From Bacteroidales bacterium UBA5349 (lineage in GTDB: Bacteria > Bacteroidota > Bacteroidia > Bacteroidales > Tenuifilaceae), in contig DHQB01000004.1 in NCBI GenBank assembly GCA_002410065.1, forward strand, positions 111,396 to 175,395: 64,000 nt of DNA. Direction: 5' to 3'. Each line of letters starts with the position of its first letter. Position 1 is the first letter of the stretch. Shown in pieces: positions 23,380-32,345 of this stretch. The notes under the pieces are model-generated. The model had not been told where the DNA came from, did not search any database, and worked only from the letters and a program-made list of their open reading frames with translations. The translations under genes and the position numbers were made by a program.

Positions 23380-24105
23380 TTAGTAATTATAAGCAATGCC
23401 AAAATTATCAATACAAAAATAAGCTGGTACATTTAGGCCAGATTCGTCACTTATGGATGAGGATAAAGTGAAGGTAATTTTTGATGAACCACTTAAAGTA
23501 TTAAGGTTTACTTGTGTCCAATCATCTATTATTTTGGTTTTCCCCTCTCGATAATCAGCTAAATAAAATTCAACACTATCAATAGGCTCGTTGTTAATGT
23601 TATATCCTGAAATTGTTAGCATAAACCAGTCGCCATCCTCAAATGGATCTATTGAACCATTTCCGTTTTTCATGGAGAAATAGGAAAAGGTCGAGTTTGT
23701 TATCAAAATTGAAATGGGCGAGCCCTCATTCATAAAACTCATAGTGGCGCTTTCACCATCAACGTGAACAACTGAGTATACATTCCCTGCATATCCTCCC
23801 TCACTAATGTATGCACTATATTGATTTTCGGGACCCGGCGTTTCAATATCCGTAATGTTTGAATAGGCAAATCCTTTCCAGTATCCACTTGACTCGTTCT
23901 CTTCAAATTTGTTATAAAAAGAAACCGATCCAAATATTTTACTGCCAGTTCCGTCCTCACCATTCCAATAAGTTTCAGGAGCAAGAGTTGCTTCTTGGAA
24001 AGTAATGGTTTCTCTAAAAAAGGAGTGGGTTTCTTTAATACAAGAACTTAACGAAAAGACTAAAATAGTAATTGCAATTAATTTAGTAAACTTAAATCGT
24101 AACAT
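23380..24105 (-). CDS. DUF4465 domain lipoprotein
   Basis: The 241-residue protein starts with a lipoprotein signal peptide (LIAITILVFSLSSCIKE, lipobox cysteine C22), so it is anchored in an envelope membrane. The rest matches DUF4465, a beta-sandwich family of Bacteroidota surface proteins: TYWNGEDGTGSKIFGSVSF, GYWKGFAYSN, EGDWFMLTISGYN (seen as EDGDWFMLTISGYN), VEFYLADYREGK and the terminal PAYFCIDNFGI. Some DUF4465 proteins bind corrinoids at the cell surface, others are uncharacterised; the ligand here cannot be read from sequence. A strong terminator follows it. Confidence 0.8.
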   Translation of the reverse strand: MLRFKFTKLIAITILVFSLSSCIKETHSFFRETITFQEATLAPETYWNGEDGTGSKIFGSVSFYNKFEENESSGYWKGFAYSNITDIETPGPENQYSAYISEGGYAGNVYSVVHVDGESATMSFMNEGSPISILITNSTFSYFSMKNGNGSIDPFEDGDWFMLTISGYNINNEPIDSVEFYLADYREGKTKIIDDWTQVNLNTLSGSSKITFTLSSSISDESGLNVPAYFCIDNFGIAYNY

Positions 24106-24165
24106 AAATTTAATAGTTTAATGATTATTCAACTAACGCGGTAAAATTATAAATTTATCTTTTAC

Positions 24166-24173
24166 CAAACGTA
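24166..24173 (-). promoter_or_regulatory. possible -7 element for the DUF4465 gene
   Basis: TACGTTTG on the minus strand matches TAnnTTTG and lies about 60 bases before the ATG at 24105. No matching -33 TTTG was seen at the correct distance. Confidence 0.35.
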
Positions 24174-24332
24174 TTTATAACAATAATATAGATGATATAG
24201 TATGTAGTAATAGTATGTTTTAACTAAACAAGCACTTTTGGGTAGAGTTTGCTAGTTAAGAACAATGTTTTATAATAATTCCATTAATATTTTTTTTAAA
24301 ACTTTTTTATAGGCTTAACTAATAAATGAAAA

Positions 24333-24358
24333 AGGATTAGGTACTTAAGCCTAATCCT
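24333..24358 (-). terminator. rho-independent terminator of the four-span membrane protein gene
   Basis: AGGATTAGG (24333-24341) pairs with CCTAATCCT (24350-24358). On the minus strand the stem is followed by TTTTTCATTT. It lies about 20 bases after the stop of the gene at 24380-24814. Confidence 0.8.
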
Positions 24359-24379
24359 CTTTTTAATTAATTAGGATGT

Positions 24380-24814
24380 TTATATAAATAAGAGGAAAAG
24401 AGAGAATGATAGAAGTAAAATAATTACAATGGATTCATTATAAAAGTTAAGTTTCTTAACAGTTTCAGTCTCTTTAGAAGCCTTAATAAAAATGATTGGA
24501 ATTAATACTAACAATGCAGCGTTGCTTAAATAAATTACAACTCCAGCACCAGGCCAATGCTGCATTTTAAACAAAAGGCCTACTGAGATTAAAACCATGG
24601 CAAGCATTACAAAAACATTGGAGAATTTCTGTGTTTTTGTTGTTGCAAGTTTTTGCTTATCTATAAAAAGTAAAAGCGAATAGACTGCAGCAAAAATTAC
24701 TATGCCAACAGTAAGTGCTACACCAGCACCAGGCCAATGCATAATTTTAAAAAGCACACCAATTAATACGATAATAGAGGAAACTACTCCTGAAATCAAT
24801 GTTAATTTTTTCAT
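24380..24814 (-). CDS. four-span membrane protein with duplicated GldL-like motif
   Basis: The 144-residue protein has four predicted membrane spans and an internal duplication. IGVLFKIMHWPGAGVALTVG in the first half matches VGLLFKMQHWPGAGVVIYLS in the second, and the DNA coding for the motif is also nearly identical (around 24541 and 24721). The LFKxxHWPGAG motif is known from the N-terminal membrane part of GldL, the type IX secretion motor protein. GldL has one copy and a long cytoplasmic domain that is absent here. The protein is therefore a stand-alone relative of unknown role. It is monocistronic, with its own terminator. Confidence 0.65.
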   Translation of the reverse strand: MKKLTLISGVVSSIIVLIGVLFKIMHWPGAGVALTVGIVIFAAVYSLLLFIDKQKLATTKTQKFSNVFVMLAMVLISVGLLFKMQHWPGAGVVIYLSNAALLVLIPIIFIKASKETETVKKLNFYNESIVIILLLSFSLFLLFI

Positions 24815-24912
24815 AATTGATTAGTTTTTTAGTTTGTTATTGCGACTATTCCAATGGTAATTTTAAATTATTTTCTTTGCTGTTGTCTTTACCCTAAGAT
24901 TTACTTAAAAAA

Positions 24913-24956
24913 AAACGCCAAAGCGTGAAAAATAGTATTCCAGCGCCTTGGCGTTT
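24913..24956 (-). terminator. rho-independent terminator of pepT
   Basis: AAACGCCAA-a-GCG (24913-24925) pairs with CGC-c-TTGGCGTTT (24944-24956). On the minus strand it is followed by a long T-tract. It lies just after the pepT stop. Confidence 0.85.
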
Positions 24957-24969
24957 ACTATGAAATTAA

Positions 24970-26208
24970 CTATTTCTGAGCGTAAAGCTCAATAATTTTA
25001 AGCATTACCTCTGTTGCCTTCACCATACTATTAACAGCAACGTACTCCTGTTTACCGTGGAAGTTCTCGCCCCCGGCAAATAGGTTTGGGCAAGGTAACC
25101 CCATGTATGAAAGGCGTGCTCCATCGGTTCCGCCACGTATTGGTTTAATGTCAGGTTTAACTCCAACCAGTTCCATTGCCTTAACGGCTGTATCAACCAC
25201 GTGCATTACGGGCTCAACCATTTGGCGCATATTGTAGTATTGGTCCTTAACCTCAAGGGTAACAACACCTTGGCCGTATTTCATGTTCATAAATTCGGCA
25301 ACTTTAGCAATGTATGCTTTGCGGGCCTCAAATTTTTCGCGATTATGGTCGCGAATAATGTATTGGAATGTTGCATTTTCAACCGATCCATCTATTTTAA
25401 TTAGATGATAGAAACCATCATATCCTTCGGTATGTTCGGGTCTTTCATTGGCAGGGAGGAGACTATTAAACTCCATGGCTACATGAATAGAGTTTATCAT
25501 CTTATCCTTGGCGTATCCAGGGTGGATATTACGACCCTGAACAGAAATTTTAGCGCCTGCAGCGTTAAAGTTCTCGTACTCTAATTCGCCAATGGCTCCT
25601 CCATCGAGGGTATATCCAAAGTCGGCATTAAATTTCTTTACATCAAAGTGGTCAACTCCACGGCCAACCTCCTCGTCAACAGTAAATCCAATGCGGATTG
25701 GACCGTGCTTAAACCCAGGGTTGCTCATCATATAATCAACGGCAGTCATAATCTCTGCTATTCCAGCCTTATCGTCGGCGCCAAGTAAAGTAGTACCATC
25801 GGTAACAATAAGCGTTTGTCCTTTATAGCCTAGGAGCTCGGGAAACTCTTTTGGTGAAAGTGTAACTTTTAAATCCTTATTAAGGATAATCTCCGAACCA
25901 TCGTAATTCTCAATAAGGCGGGGTTTAACATCCTTTCCGCTCATATCGGGTGCGGTGTCAACGTGAGCAAGGAAACCAATAGTGGGTACTTTTTTATCGA
26001 TATTACTCGGTACAGTAGCCATTACGTATCCATACTCATCAATGGTTGTATCTTTCAGTCCCAAATCCTTTAATTCCTGAACCAATAGGTTTGAAAGTAC
26101 AAGTTGTTTTTTTGTACTCGGAAAGATATCGGAAACGGTATCATCGGATTGTGTATCGATTTTTATATAACGTAAAAACCGGTCGATTAATAATTTTTCG
26201 TTTATCAT
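24970..26208 (-). CDS. pepT: peptidase T (tripeptide aminopeptidase)
   Basis: PepT is a cytosolic M20-family zinc enzyme that releases the N-terminal residue from tripeptides. Metal and catalytic sites are visible in IGFLAHVDTAPDMSG (first ligand histidine and catalytic aspartate) and LLGADDKAGIAEIMTAVDYM (bridging aspartate). GFTVDEEVGRGVDHFD carries the catalytic glutamate, and PIRGGTDGARLSYMGLP is also typical. Length is 412 residues. It lies downstream of the OPT oligopeptide transporter on the same strand, so imported peptides could be degraded by this enzyme. A hairpin in the gap may separate the two transcripts. Confidence 0.96.
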   Translation of the reverse strand: MINEKLLIDRFLRYIKIDTQSDDTVSDIFPSTKKQLVLSNLLVQELKDLGLKDTTIDEYGYVMATVPSNIDKKVPTIGFLAHVDTAPDMSGKDVKPRLIENYDGSEIILNKDLKVTLSPKEFPELLGYKGQTLIVTDGTTLLGADDKAGIAEIMTAVDYMMSNPGFKHGPIRIGFTVDEEVGRGVDHFDVKKFNADFGYTLDGGAIGELEYENFNAAGAKISVQGRNIHPGYAKDKMINSIHVAMEFNSLLPANERPEHTEGYDGFYHLIKIDGSVENATFQYIIRDHNREKFEARKAYIAKVAEFMNMKYGQGVVTLEVKDQYYNMRQMVEPVMHVVDTAVKAMELVGVKPDIKPIRGGTDGARLSYMGLPCPNLFAGGENFHGKQEYVAVNSMVKATEVMLKIIELYAQK

Positions 26209-26237
26209 GGCATATTAATTTTAAATGTGCTTTAAAA

Positions 26238-26277
26238 TTGAAGAACCGAAGGCGGAAAAATTGCCTTCCGTCTTCAA
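26238..26277 (-). terminator. hairpin after the OPT transporter gene
   Basis: TTGAAGA (26238-26244) pairs with TCTTCAA (26271-26277), and GAAGGC (26248-26253) with GCCTTC (26263-26268). The minus-strand T-tract is weak (TTTT), so it may act as a partial terminator or processing site between the OPT gene and pepT. Confidence 0.5.
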
Positions 26278-26291
26278 TCTTCAAAAAATTA

Positions 26292-28283
26292 TTATTCTTT
26301 ATCTGGTTTTGCCCTAAGCGATTCCCAAATTAGGTATGCACATAGAATTAGGAACATACCTATTCCAAGAATTTGTGCAGAGTTAGATTCAAACCATTCC
26401 TTATTAACAAAGTTAATGCCTCCAAGTTTAAGCCCTGCACTAACAACACCCATTAAAGCACCACCGGCAATAAACCCTGAGGCGATTAGCGTACCCCGCT
26501 CACGACGAGCTTGATTAACCTTAGCGCTCTTGCTACGAGTAGCAACAATGTGTGCAATAATTCCACCCACTAATAAAGGGGTGTTAAGGTGAAGCGGTAT
26601 AAACATACCCAGTGAGAAAGCCAGTGCGGGAACGCCTATCATGGTAAGGATTAACGAAAGCATTGCACCTGCTCCGTAAAGGAGCCAAGGTGCAGGTTTT
26701 CCGCTCATCATAGGCTCAATTACAGCAGCCATAGCATTTGCTTGAGGAGCAACTAGTGCACCTTCGCCAGTAAAACCGTATGTTTTGTTAAGCAGAATGA
26801 TAACCCCGCCCACTGTAGCTGCAGAAACAATTGTTCCTAAGAATTTCCAACTCTGTTGCTTATAGGGAGAAGAGCCAAGCCAGTATCCAATTTTAAGGTC
26901 GGTAATAAATCCTCCGGCCATTGATAAAGCAGTACAAACAACACCGCCAATAATAAGCGCAGCAACCATTCCGCTTTCACCCGTTAGACCTGATGCAGAT
27001 AATATTAACGATGCAATAATTAGCGTCATAAGAGTCATTCCCGATACAGGGTTGGTACCTACAATTGCAATGGCGTTTGCAGCAACCGTGGTGAACAGGA
27101 ATGCAATTACCATAACTAATCCTAATCCGATTAGGGCGTGAGTAAGGTTATGCACAACGCCAAAATGGAAGAAGATGAAGATTAGGATTGTTGTTGCAAG
27201 AATTCCAAAACCAATAATTTTCATTGGTAGGTCACGTTGGGTGCGTAATACTTCTTTGCTTGCACCTCCCTTATGGCCAACAGTTTCAGAAACTGCAAGA
27301 CCAATGGCCTGCTTAATTATACCCCAGGATTTTATTATGCCAATTACTCCAGCCATGGCAATACCGCCAATACCAATGGGACGAATATAGTGTGCAAACA
27401 TCTGCTCTGCGCTCATATTGCCAATTAGGTCCATAACGTTGGTTCCAACAGCAACTGTCATTCCTTCGGCAAAGTAGTTAAGGAATGGAATAAGAACAAA
27501 CCAGCCTACAAACGAGCCAGCGCAGATTATTGCTGCATATTTAAGTCCAATAATATAGCCCAAACCAACAATGGCAGCACCAACGTTTATTTGGAATACC
27601 ATTTTGGCCTTATTGGCCAGATGCTCGCCAAAAGGGATAACTCTGGATGTGAAAACCTCGCTCCACCATCCAAAGGTAGCGATGATAAAGTCGTACAATC
27701 CACCAATTAAACCGCTCAATAAAAGCAATTTAGCCTGATTTCCTCCTTTTTCGCCCGACACCAATACCTCGGTGGTAGCAGTTGCTTCGGGGAATGGGTA
27801 TTTGCCATGCATTTCGGCAACAAAATATTTGCGGAAAGGAATAAGGAATAGGATACCTAAAACACCACCCAAAAGGGAGGAGATAAATACCTGATAAAAA
27901 TGAGCCTCAAGATTAAGTATGTAAAGCGCAGGAAGAGTAAAAATAGCACCAGCAACAATAACGCCTGAGCTGGCTCCAATGGATTGGATAATTATGTTTT
28001 CGCCAAGTGCATTCTTGCGTTTTGATAACGATGATAAACCAATGGCGATAATGGCAATAGGAATTGCCGCTTCAAAAACTTGTCCGATTTTAAGCCCAAG
28101 GTAGGCTGCTGCGGCTGAGAAAACTACAGCCATAATTAAACCCCAGGTAACTGAGTAGGTACTTACCTCGGGTACAATTTTTAAAGGCGACATTAAAGGT
28201 TCATACACTTCACCAGGGGCTAGTTCCCGATATGCATTCTCGGGTAACCCTTTAATTTGTTCTTGTTCAGGATGTTGTGACAT
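26292..28283 (-). CDS. OPT family oligopeptide transporter
   Basis: The 663-residue protein has about 15 membrane spans and belongs to the OPT family, whose bacterial members import oligopeptides or metal-chelates using the proton gradient. Typical segments are STYSVTWGLIMAVVFSAAAA and YLGLKIGQVFEAAIPIAIIA near the N-terminus. KYPFPEATATTEVLVSG, AIVGTNPVSGMTLMTLIIAS and LALAFSLGMFIP-like regions follow. The proximity of pepT favours peptide uptake, though OPT members may also carry siderophore-like compounds. The gap to pgeF upstream is 89 bases. Confidence 0.92.
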   Translation of the reverse strand: MSQHPEQEQIKGLPENAYRELAPGEVYEPLMSPLKIVPEVSTYSVTWGLIMAVVFSAAAAYLGLKIGQVFEAAIPIAIIAIGLSSLSKRKNALGENIIIQSIGASSGVIVAGAIFTLPALYILNLEAHFYQVFISSLLGGVLGILFLIPFRKYFVAEMHGKYPFPEATATTEVLVSGEKGGNQAKLLLLSGLIGGLYDFIIATFGWWSEVFTSRVIPFGEHLANKAKMVFQINVGAAIVGLGYIIGLKYAAIICAGSFVGWFVLIPFLNYFAEGMTVAVGTNVMDLIGNMSAEQMFAHYIRPIGIGGIAMAGVIGIIKSWGIIKQAIGLAVSETVGHKGGASKEVLRTQRDLPMKIIGFGILATTILIFIFFHFGVVHNLTHALIGLGLVMVIAFLFTTVAANAIAIVGTNPVSGMTLMTLIIASLILSASGLTGESGMVAALIIGGVVCTALSMAGGFITDLKIGYWLGSSPYKQQSWKFLGTIVSAATVGGVIILLNKTYGFTGEGALVAPQANAMAAVIEPMMSGKPAPWLLYGAGAMLSLILTMIGVPALAFSLGMFIPLHLNTPLLVGGIIAHIVATRSKSAKVNQARRERGTLIASGFIAGGALMGVVSAGLKLGGINFVNKEWFESNSAQILGIGMFLILCAYLIWESLRAKPDKE

Positions 28284-28372
28284 TTGTTTTAGGTAATTAG
28301 GTTTATAATGTAATCGTTCATTTTTGTGCTAAAATGGCTTGCAAAATACAAATTTTAAGGAATAATTATAAA

Positions 28373-29173
28373 CTAAAGTAGGAAAATTCCAGCGGCAAAC
28401 CTACCACCATCGCCTTGGCGCGCTGAGAAAAAAATATCATTTTGGCTTATGGTGCATATCTCCGATATTTCTATGTTTTGTGGTTTAACGCCTGATTCAA
28501 TGAGGGTAATGCGATTGGCCTCCCACAGATTAAAAATAGTTTTTTTCTCTCTTTTAATTATCACCTTACCTATATCAAATTTTTTAGCAACCTCGTCAAT
28601 CACATCTTGCCCTACCTCGTAGCAGCAGGGCCCACCTGAGGGGCCAATTCCCACAATTAAATCGCTTGGCTTTGAGTTAAATGCGCACTGCATTGCACTG
28701 ACTAAATAGGAGGGAATCTGCAGAACTGTTCCTTTCCAACCCGAGTGCGCAACCCCAATGGCCTTGTTTATTGGGTCGAATACTACGATTGGAACACAAT
28801 CGGCGGCCAATGACATAAGGCAAAGCCCTTTTGTATTGGTGATAAATCCATCAGTATTATCAAAAGCATCATCTTTGGTAAATGCTCCTTTCCCTCGATC
28901 TTCCTCAAAAACGCGCACTATATTGGTACCATGAACTTGGATTGGAAAAACAAAATCGGCAGGTGTAATGCCAATGGCATTGGCAAGCCTTCGCCTATTC
29001 TCTAAAACAGAGTATGTATTGTCTGTTTGGTTAAGACCCATGTTTAAAGTACCGTATGTTTGCTCACTAACGCCTCCGTGACGGGTGGTTACAAAATGCG
29101 AGATTGTTGTGCGATGCTTTAATAAATTCTCAAAATGTGCTAGTTTGATACCCTTATTTTCAGAGAAAACCAT
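28373..29173 (-). CDS. pgeF: peptidoglycan editing factor PgeF (YfiH/laccase-domain)
   Basis: PgeF proteins are cytosolic zinc or copper enzymes. They act on misincorporated UDP-MurNAc-Ser and related precursors and also show purine nucleoside and polyphenol oxidase activity. The metal ligands are H81 (QVHGTN), C126 (LAADCVPI) and H143 (AHSGWKGT), all intact. The motif VGIGPSGGPCCYEVG and the C-terminal FFSARQGDGGRFAAGIFL complete the family pattern. Length is 266 residues. It lies upstream of the OPT gene on the same strand. Confidence 0.93.
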   Translation of the reverse strand: MVFSENKGIKLAHFENLLKHRTTISHFVTTRHGGVSEQTYGTLNMGLNQTDNTYSVLENRRRLANAIGITPADFVFPIQVHGTNIVRVFEEDRGKGAFTKDDAFDNTDGFITNTKGLCLMSLAADCVPIVVFDPINKAIGVAHSGWKGTVLQIPSYLVSAMQCAFNSKPSDLIVGIGPSGGPCCYEVGQDVIDEVAKKFDIGKVIIKREKKTIFNLWEANRITLIESGVKPQNIEISEICTISQNDIFFSARQGDGGRFAAGIFLL

Positions 29174-29207
29174 TGATTACTTTTTTATAGTTAGTACACC
29201 AAAAACC

Positions 29208-29215
29208 CAAAGGTA
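29208..29215 (-). promoter_or_regulatory. possible -7 element for pgeF
   Basis: TACCTTTG on the minus strand matches TAnnTTTG and lies about 35 bases before the ATG at 29173. No clear -33 element was seen. Confidence 0.35.
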
Positions 29216-29318
29216 GAAGTTTATCAATAACCTGTCATACTCAATACAACTAATAATACTGTTCAATTAAATATTAAGCACATAGTTAAAGGGTTTTGGA
29301 TTTTTATGGAATCAAAAA

Positions 29319-29347
29319 AAACCGTCAAGTTATGAGTTTGTCGGTTT
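29319..29347 (-). terminator. rho-independent terminator of the unknown gene at 29384
   Basis: AAACCG (29319-29324) pairs with CGGTTT (29342-29347). On the minus strand the stem is followed by eight T, a typical terminator. Confidence 0.75.
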
Positions 29348-29383
29348 AAAGTATATCAAAATTAATTTGAACAGATACAGAGG

Positions 29384-29941
29384 TTAGTTCCACTCAATTG
29401 TGATTAGCGTTTTGAGTAAGTCTTCGTTTAGCTCGTTGTGAACATCAACTGTGAGAGCAGTTTTAAGCGTAATCTCAAGGGTTTGCTCTATCCATCCAGC
29501 AATGCGATTCATAATAAGTTTTTCGCTATAATCGAATTGTAATAATTCAATAACGCATCGCTTGCTCTTGCTTTCAATAACCTTTATGTTCGAGGGTTTA
29601 TAGTAAGCAGAGAATATGCTTGAGGCTCTGCTCAACACAAAATGGGGGCTACTTACCCTTATAAAAATTTTGTAAATACCCTTTAGTGCTATGTCGGCGC
29701 TATACCTGCCTAATTCATGAGCTGCTTTAACATGATTGCCATTGAAAAACAAATCGCCAGCCTTTTGGGTAGGTATAATTATTGAATCGATAAGGTTGTA
29801 CCAGCTAGTTGCATAGATAGGTTGGTCAAAGATTTTTCTCGATGATTCTGGCATAGATTGAAGCCATTCGAGGTATCTTGTTGGATATTTCTCTTTTATG
29901 TAATCGGGTGTACTTTTAACAGCAGTTCCTTTGATCTCCAT
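29384..29941 (-). CDS. conserved-looking protein of unknown function
   Basis: The 185-residue protein has no signal peptide or membrane span. It starts MEIKGTAVKSTPDYIKEKYP, contains WLQSMPESSRKIFDQPIYATSWYNLID and AHELGRYSADIALKGIYKIF, and ends with VDVHNELNEDLLKTLITIEW. The pattern of a helical domain followed by a mixed C-terminal half resembles DUF2378-type proteins known from Myxococcus, but I am not certain of this. It is monocistronic, divergent from the TPR-phosphatase gene 202 bases away, and has its own terminator. No function is proposed. Confidence 0.7.
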   Translation of the reverse strand: MEIKGTAVKSTPDYIKEKYPTRYLEWLQSMPESSRKIFDQPIYATSWYNLIDSIIIPTQKAGDLFFNGNHVKAAHELGRYSADIALKGIYKIFIRVSSPHFVLSRASSIFSAYYKPSNIKVIESKSKRCVIELLQFDYSEKLIMNRIAGWIEQTLEITLKTALTVDVHNELNEDLLKTLITIEWN

Positions 29942-30099
29942 AAGGCTTTTGTTTTAGGGTAATTGTGAAGCCAAATTAGTGATTTTTTTAAATTGTTAAT
30001 GGATTAAGCAAAATAATTAATTCACATTAGCTAAAATGCGGTAGAATTCCTTTTTAACTATAGTTTTATCTTAATTAAGTTGCTTGTAATTTAAAATGC

Positions 30100-30107
30100 T
30101 ATTTTTG
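30100..30107 (+). promoter_or_regulatory. -7 element for the TPR-phosphatase gene
   Basis: TATTTTTG (30100-30107) matches TAnnTTTG and lies 36 bases before the ATG at 30144. A TTG at 30080-30082 is the best -33 candidate, with a slightly short 17-base spacer. Confidence 0.45.
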
Positions 30108-30143
30108 CATCTAATACTATGGTGTTGCATAATCTGCTATTGA

Positions 30144-32345
30144 ATGCGCTTATTCAAATTTTATATAATTTCATTATTACTGCTTGGTATTTCGGGGCTA
30201 ACCTTTGGCCAATTCGACGATACATTACCAAACTCAAATTTTGAAGGGAAGGACAGGGCAATAGCTCTTTACAATCAGGCAGTTGCTTTGTATGAAGAAG
30301 GGGAATTAGACCAATCCCTTAGATTGTCGAAAATAGCTATAACCGCATGTGAAGAGGAGGGGAGGCTTGAGGGCGTAGCTCATTTACTTCTGAACATAGG
30401 CATAATTTACAGGATCAATGGTGAGCACCAACAGTCGCTCAAATACCTGTTTATGAGCCTTGAGCACTCTCAAACCCTTGGTGTATTAGGTATTCAGGCT
30501 TCAGCATTAAATCAGATAGGTGCAATCTATAGATCTCAAGGAAATTACTCGGGAGCACTCGAATACCTTTTTAACTCCTTAAGACTTTTCCAGCAAGTAA
30601 AAGATTCCATAGGCTCTGCAACTACCCTTAATAATATTGGTATTGTTTACTTCTACCAAAAGAATTTTCAAAAATCGTTGGAGTACTACCTTGCCTCGCT
30701 GGAATTAGAACTTCAAAGGGAAGATGAGTACGGAATTTCAATCTCGTACATCAACATTGGAGAGGTATACAAAAACCTTGGAGAATACGATAAAGCCCTC
30801 GACTACTTTTTGAAAGCACTTGTTTTGGCAAAAAAAACTGAAGATAAGGATATTGAAGGTGATAGTGTTGGAATATTATACAGTGAAATTGGCTCAATAT
30901 ACTGCTTTTTAGGTGATTATGGTTTGAGTAAAAGCTATTTGCTTCGTGCGCTAAAAATATTTGTTAATCTTGAAAATAAGCAGAGATTGGCTGAATGCCA
31001 GTTTTACCTTGCCGAGTTAGCTGTTAAAACGAATGCGATAGATCAGGCTAAAGCCTATTTGTACCATGCTTTAGATAATGCCAAAAATATATCGGCACTC
31101 GATATTATTGCCAATGTAAACCAAAAGCTTAGTCAAATATTTGAGCTTACAAATTCTACAGAAAAGGCTTTCTATCATTACAAAAAATTTATTGAAGCCC
31201 GAGATAGTATTTTCAATGTAGAAGAGATGAAGCAGATGGTTCAAACAGAAATGCTTTATCAGTTTGAAAGGGAAATGCAACAAGCTAAGCTCGAACAGGC
31301 TAAACGCGATATTCTTGTTAAGGAAATTGCTCGACGACAGAAACTTGTCCGTAATTTTCTGTTTTTTGCATTCATTATTCTCCTAGTTATTGCTACTTTT
31401 ATTTATAGGGCATTAAAGAATAAGCAAAGAATAAACCGGCAGCTAAGCCATCAGCAGAACCAGATACTGGAGAAGAATGAGGAGTTGCTCCAGCAACAGG
31501 AAGAAATTCTTGCCCAAAGGGATGAGATTGAGCTGAAGAATCAAGTTCTTGAGCAATCGCAGCACACAATCGAGGCTAAAAACGAAAGAATTATCAGTAG
31601 CATAGAGTATGCGCAAACAATTCAGCAGGCGATACTCCCAAACAGGCAGGAATTATATAAGTTCTTCCCAAATCACTTGGTGCTTTTTATGCCAAAGGAT
31701 ATCGTTTCGGGCGATTTTTATTGGTTTAGTGCAATTGATGATCTGCTTTTAGCAGCTGTTGTTGACTGCACAGGGCATGGAGTTCCCGGTGCGTTCATGT
31801 CGCTAATTGGGAACACTCTACTCAATCAGATTGTGAACGAGTGGCGGACTAAAGATCCCGCTCATATCTTAGAGCTGATGCACAAACAGGTTAGACATGC
31901 GTTGAACCAGGATACAAGCAATAGCAAAGCGCATGCAAGCATGGATATTTGCCTAGTTGCAATTGATACAAATGCTAAAAAGGCCACTTTTGCAGGTGCA
32001 AGTCGCCCGTTATTTTTGGTGCAGAGTGGAAAAGTTACTCGAATTAATGGTGATCCCCGTTCTGCCGGAGGCTTTCAGCGAGAGGAAAATCGTTACTACA
32101 CAAATCACACAATTGATATTTCGCAGGAAATATCGCTATACCTCACCACCGATGGTTTTATGGACCAGATGAACCCTTCGTTTAAAAAGTTTGGCAGGCA
32201 TCAGTTTGTGCAGTTAATAGAGAGTGTACATACCCTCAATAACGATGAGCAGTACAAAGCAATTAAGCAAGCTTTTGAAGAGTTTAGCCAAGGGCATGAG
32301 CAGATTGATGACGTGTGTATTCTTGGCATAAACTTAAATTTGTAG
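30144..32345 (+). CDS. TPR-repeat membrane protein with PP2C-type (SpoIIE) phosphatase domain
   Basis: The 733-residue protein has a signal peptide (about residues 1-22, ending in TFGQ) and seven or so tetratricopeptide repeats (about 38-355). Visible examples are LLNIGIIYRINGEHQQSLKY and YINIGEVYKNLGEYDKAL. One membrane span (LFFAFIILLVIATFIYRAL, about 404-422) follows, then a coiled coil (about 430-490) and a cytoplasmic PP2C/SpoIIE domain. The phosphatase has metal-binding aspartates in VSGDFYWFSAIDD, AAVVDCTGHGVPGAFMS and TTDGFMDQ. The architecture implies that periplasmic TPR contacts control a phosphatase acting on a phosphoprotein such as an anti-sigma antagonist. No partner is adjacent. 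Such proteins are common in Bacteroidota. Confidence 0.9.
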   Translation: MRLFKFYIISLLLLGISGLTFGQFDDTLPNSNFEGKDRAIALYNQAVALYEEGELDQSLRLSKIAITACEEEGRLEGVAHLLLNIGIIYRINGEHQQSLKYLFMSLEHSQTLGVLGIQASALNQIGAIYRSQGNYSGALEYLFNSLRLFQQVKDSIGSATTLNNIGIVYFYQKNFQKSLEYYLASLELELQREDEYGISISYINIGEVYKNLGEYDKALDYFLKALVLAKKTEDKDIEGDSVGILYSEIGSIYCFLGDYGLSKSYLLRALKIFVNLENKQRLAECQFYLAELAVKTNAIDQAKAYLYHALDNAKNISALDIIANVNQKLSQIFELTNSTEKAFYHYKKFIEARDSIFNVEEMKQMVQTEMLYQFEREMQQAKLEQAKRDILVKEIARRQKLVRNFLFFAFIILLVIATFIYRALKNKQRINRQLSHQQNQILEKNEELLQQQEEILAQRDEIELKNQVLEQSQHTIEAKNERIISSIEYAQTIQQAILPNRQELYKFFPNHLVLFMPKDIVSGDFYWFSAIDDLLLAAVVDCTGHGVPGAFMSLIGNTLLNQIVNEWRTKDPAHILELMHKQVRHALNQDTSNSKAHASMDICLVAIDTNAKKATFAGASRPLFLVQSGKVTRINGDPRSAGGFQREENRYYTNHTIDISQEISLYLTTDGFMDQMNPSFKKFGRHQFVQLIESVHTLNNDEQYKAIKQAFEEFSQGHEQIDDVCILGINLNL

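Noticed and set aside
24380..24814. Calling this gene gldL
   Set aside because: It has two membrane-motif copies and lacks the long cytoplasmic domain, and no gldK, gldM or gldN genes are adjacent.
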